Part shown: positions 62,757 through 64,000 of the stretch, piece after piece | Layout: each line of letters opens with the position of its first letter | How positions within the stretch are numbered: position 1 is the first letter of the stretch | Source of the DNA: Microbacterium esteraromaticum | GTDB lineage: Bacteria; Actinomycetota; Actinomycetes; Actinomycetales; Microbacteriaceae | Reading direction: 5' to 3' | Assembly (NCBI RefSeq): GCF_014084045.1 | Contig: NZ_CP043732.1 | Coordinates: 1,178,001-1,242,000 of the forward strand | Length of the DNA: 64,000 nucleotides | The notes under the pieces: generated by a model | The model's database searches: none | Seen by the model: the letters and a program-made list of their open reading frames with translations, nothing else | Told to the model about the DNA's origin: nothing | Program-made: the position numbers and the translations under genes

Positions 62757-63680
62757 TCAGCGGGTGCGCTCGGCGAAGCGCTCGCGCAGCGGATGCCCGG
62801 CACCGAGGCGCGCGAGGGCGACGGCCCCGTCGAGGCCCGTTCCCGCGGGAGGGACGAACCGGGCATCCGGACGCTCGGCGCGCACGGCGTTCTCGAACGC
62901 GGTGCGGATGAGCTCTGAGCCGAACACCCCGCCGATCGCGCCGATCGCGGCGTCGGCGGGTGCCTCGGTGACGCGCAGGGCCGCGAGCACCGCGGCCGCC
63001 AGCTCCGCGGCCGCCTCGCGGCAGATGCGGATCGCGACCGGGTCGCCGGATGCCGCATGGGCGGCCGTCGGTGCCGCGAACGACGCCACCGTGCGCACGC
63101 GGTCCTCCGACGCCTGCAGGGGGACGTAGGCGGTCTCGAGGTCGGGCCAGCGCTCCTGCATCACCGCGGTCAGAGACGTCGCCGGTCCGCGTCCGTCATG
63201 AGCGCGCATCACGGCATCCAGAGTCTCCCTGCCGATCCAGTACCCGCTGCCCGCGTCGCCCATGATGTAGCCCCAGCCGTCGACGCGCGTCGAATGCACG
63301 GGGCCGACACCGAGTGTCACCACTCCGGTGCCGGCGGCCACCACCGCACCCTGCTGATCGCCGAGCACCCCGAGGAACGACGTGACCGAATCGTGGGTCA
63401 CCACCAGCCGCTGCACGCCGGCGAGATCGGGGCGCTGCATCAGGGCATCCGCCTCTGCCTCGGCGGAGGTGAGGCCTGACACTCCCACGGTCACGGTGTG
63501 CGGAACCTCGCCGGTGGCTCGTGCGATCTCGGCGACGACGGCGGCGAGCTGCGGCGACAGCGGTCGATTGGTGAACACCGCGGGCAGCAGCCGGTCGCTG
63601 GCGGATCCGTCTGCCGCGACCAGGCGGGTCTTGATGCCGGTCTGGCCGCCGTCGATGGCGAGAAGCGTCTGCTCAGACAC
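62757..63680 (-). CDS. BadF/BadG/BcrA/BcrD-type ATPase, probable N-acetylglucosamine kinase
   Basis: 307 residues; GTG start 63680 with GAGAGG upstream. An ASKHA-fold sugar kinase: phosphate-1 loop LLAIDGGQTGIKTRLV (about 6-21), phosphate-2 VVAAGTGVVTLGVG, the GWGYIMGDAGSGYWIGRE segment typical of N-acetylglucosamine kinases, and the adenosine loop IGAIGGVFGSELI. The family phosphorylates GlcNAc or similar amino sugars released from cell-wall or chitin turnover. It may be single, with the FAD oxidoreductase divergent. No PTS or nag genes are in view. Confidence 0.85.
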   Translation of the reverse strand: MSEQTLLAIDGGQTGIKTRLVAADGSASDRLLPAVFTNRPLSPQLAAVVAEIARATGEVPHTVTVGVSGLTSAEAEADALMQRPDLAGVQRLVVTHDSVTSFLGVLGDQQGAVVAAGTGVVTLGVGPVHSTRVDGWGYIMGDAGSGYWIGRETLDAVMRAHDGRGPATSLTAVMQERWPDLETAYVPLQASEDRVRTVASFAAPTAAHAASGDPVAIRICREAAAELAAAVLAALRVTEAPADAAIGAIGGVFGSELIRTAFENAVRAERPDARFVPPAGTGLDGAVALARLGAGHPLRERFAERTR

Positions 63681-63834
63681 GTTCGGAGTCCTCTCGATCT
63701 GATCGCGCCGCGCGACCAGATGCCAGCGTAGGACACCGGCGCCCTTCGTCGTGACGAAGATGTCAAGGCCCCTTCGCCGGGCAGAGGATCACGATGTACT
63801 GGTGGCCCACTCGCCCCCAGCGAAGGAGACACCC

Positions 63835-64000
63835 GTGACGTCCCTCTGGCTCGACGACCAGCGTGAGCGCATCGCCTCCGACACCTTCGAACCGGGCGCG
63901 CGGTACGACGCCGTGGTCGCCGGGGCCGGCATCACAGGACTCACCACGGCGCTTCTGCTCGCCCGCGCAGGCCTCTCGGTGGCCGTGCTCGAGGCGCGTT
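63835..64000 (+). CDS. FAD-dependent oxidoreductase, 3'-truncated by window edge
   Basis: The first 55 codons are visible from GTG 63835 (AAGGAG 7 nt upstream). The sequence reads MTSLWLDDQRERIASDTFEP, then the dinucleotide-binding motif VVAGAGITGLTTALLLARAG and SVAVLEAR. This is the GxGxxG Rossmann start of DAO/glycine-oxidase-like flavoproteins, and the SLWLD opening is usual for a branch that ends in a Rieske [2Fe-2S] domain. The rest lies beyond the edge, so the reaction cannot be assigned. The 154-nt spacer to the divergent kinase has no other gene. Confidence 0.8.
   Translation, partial: MTSLWLDDQRERIASDTFEPGARYDAVVAGAGITGLTTALLLARAGLSVAVLEAR

Noticed and set aside
62521..62911. Coding potential across the 87-bp duplicated elements
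   Set aside because: The frames are open only because the sequence is GC-rich and repeated; there is no start signal, and the two copies fall in different frame contexts.

Overview
The window is high-GC DNA with near-continuous coding, and its gene order is that of the replication-origin side of an actinobacterial chromosome: recF, dciA, gyrB, gyrA, a DUF3566 gene, tRNA-Ile/tRNA-Ala, a cyclophilin, a rhomboid protease, crgA, a class E sortase, pabA, then the Ser/Thr kinase and cell-wall operon. Protein flavour, small-family content (two DUF7882-type proteins) and the recurrent TCGAAG/GCTCAG intergenic repeats point to the family Microbacteriaceae, probably Microbacterium. That placement is an inference from gene content, not from a search. 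No prophage, complete insertion sequence or CRISPR array is visible.

Layout. 1-7 kb: replication and topology genes (recF is cut by the left edge). 7-10 kb: a LiaSR-like two-component pair with a beta-solenoid-like DUF4097 partner. 10.2-10.4 kb: tRNA-Ile(GAT) and tRNA-Ala(TGC). 10.4-20.3 kb: accessory genes, including two unrelated membrane proteins, an rraA relic, a FadR-type regulator with a gamma-glutamyltransferase, a TauE/SafE exporter, a class V aminotransferase, and AraC, NUDIX and YbaK proteins. 20.5-24 kb: cyclophilin, rhomboid, a DnaA-box array, crgA, sortase, pabA. 24-33 kb: a leftward operon fhaA-fhaB-pstP-rodA-pbpA-pknA-pknB, which couples peptidoglycan synthesis to Ser/Thr phosphorylation. 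33-44 kb: tRNA-Leu(CAG), a shikimate-dehydrogenase-like gene, a frameshifted YbdK-type ligase, csbD, a membrane-anchored HExxH protein and its partner, a cold-shock gene with a complex leader, a HAD phosphatase, nucS, a divergent MFS/LacI pair and an aldo/keto reductase. 44-50.6 kb: a complete mrp Na+/H+ antiporter operon (mrpA with fused B, then C-G). 50.8-60 kb: an alpha/beta hydrolase, a penicillin-acylase-family enzyme, and a TetR gene with two YhgE/Pip membrane proteins. 60-64 kb: argG, a ZIP transporter, a BadF-type sugar kinase, and the start of an FAD oxidoreductase cut by the right edge.

Expression style. About seventeen genes that begin a transcription unit carry a TAnnnT-like -10 hexamer ending 5-8 nt (mostly exactly 6) before the start codon, with no Shine-Dalgarno sequence. 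They are therefore probably transcribed without a leader. Operon-internal genes instead use ATGA, GTGA or TGATG overlaps. Regulators carry clear palindromes at their own promoters: FadR-type at 12435, LacI-type at 42229, TetR-type at 60154.

The most interesting non-genic signals are: a helically phased DnaA-box-like array at 21946-22054, outside the usual dnaA-dnaN origin; a 26-bp perfect palindrome upstream of the cold-shock gene; a small repeat insertion between rodA and pbpA that duplicated the pbpA start region and left a 25-codon relay ORF; a copy of the same repeat family in the gyrB N-terminal coding region; two tandem arrays that begin at stop codons; and a duplicated 87-bp hairpin element. 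I did not find a convincing new multi-gene system. The closest candidates are the DnaA-box array and the tethered gluzincin-like protein with its partner.
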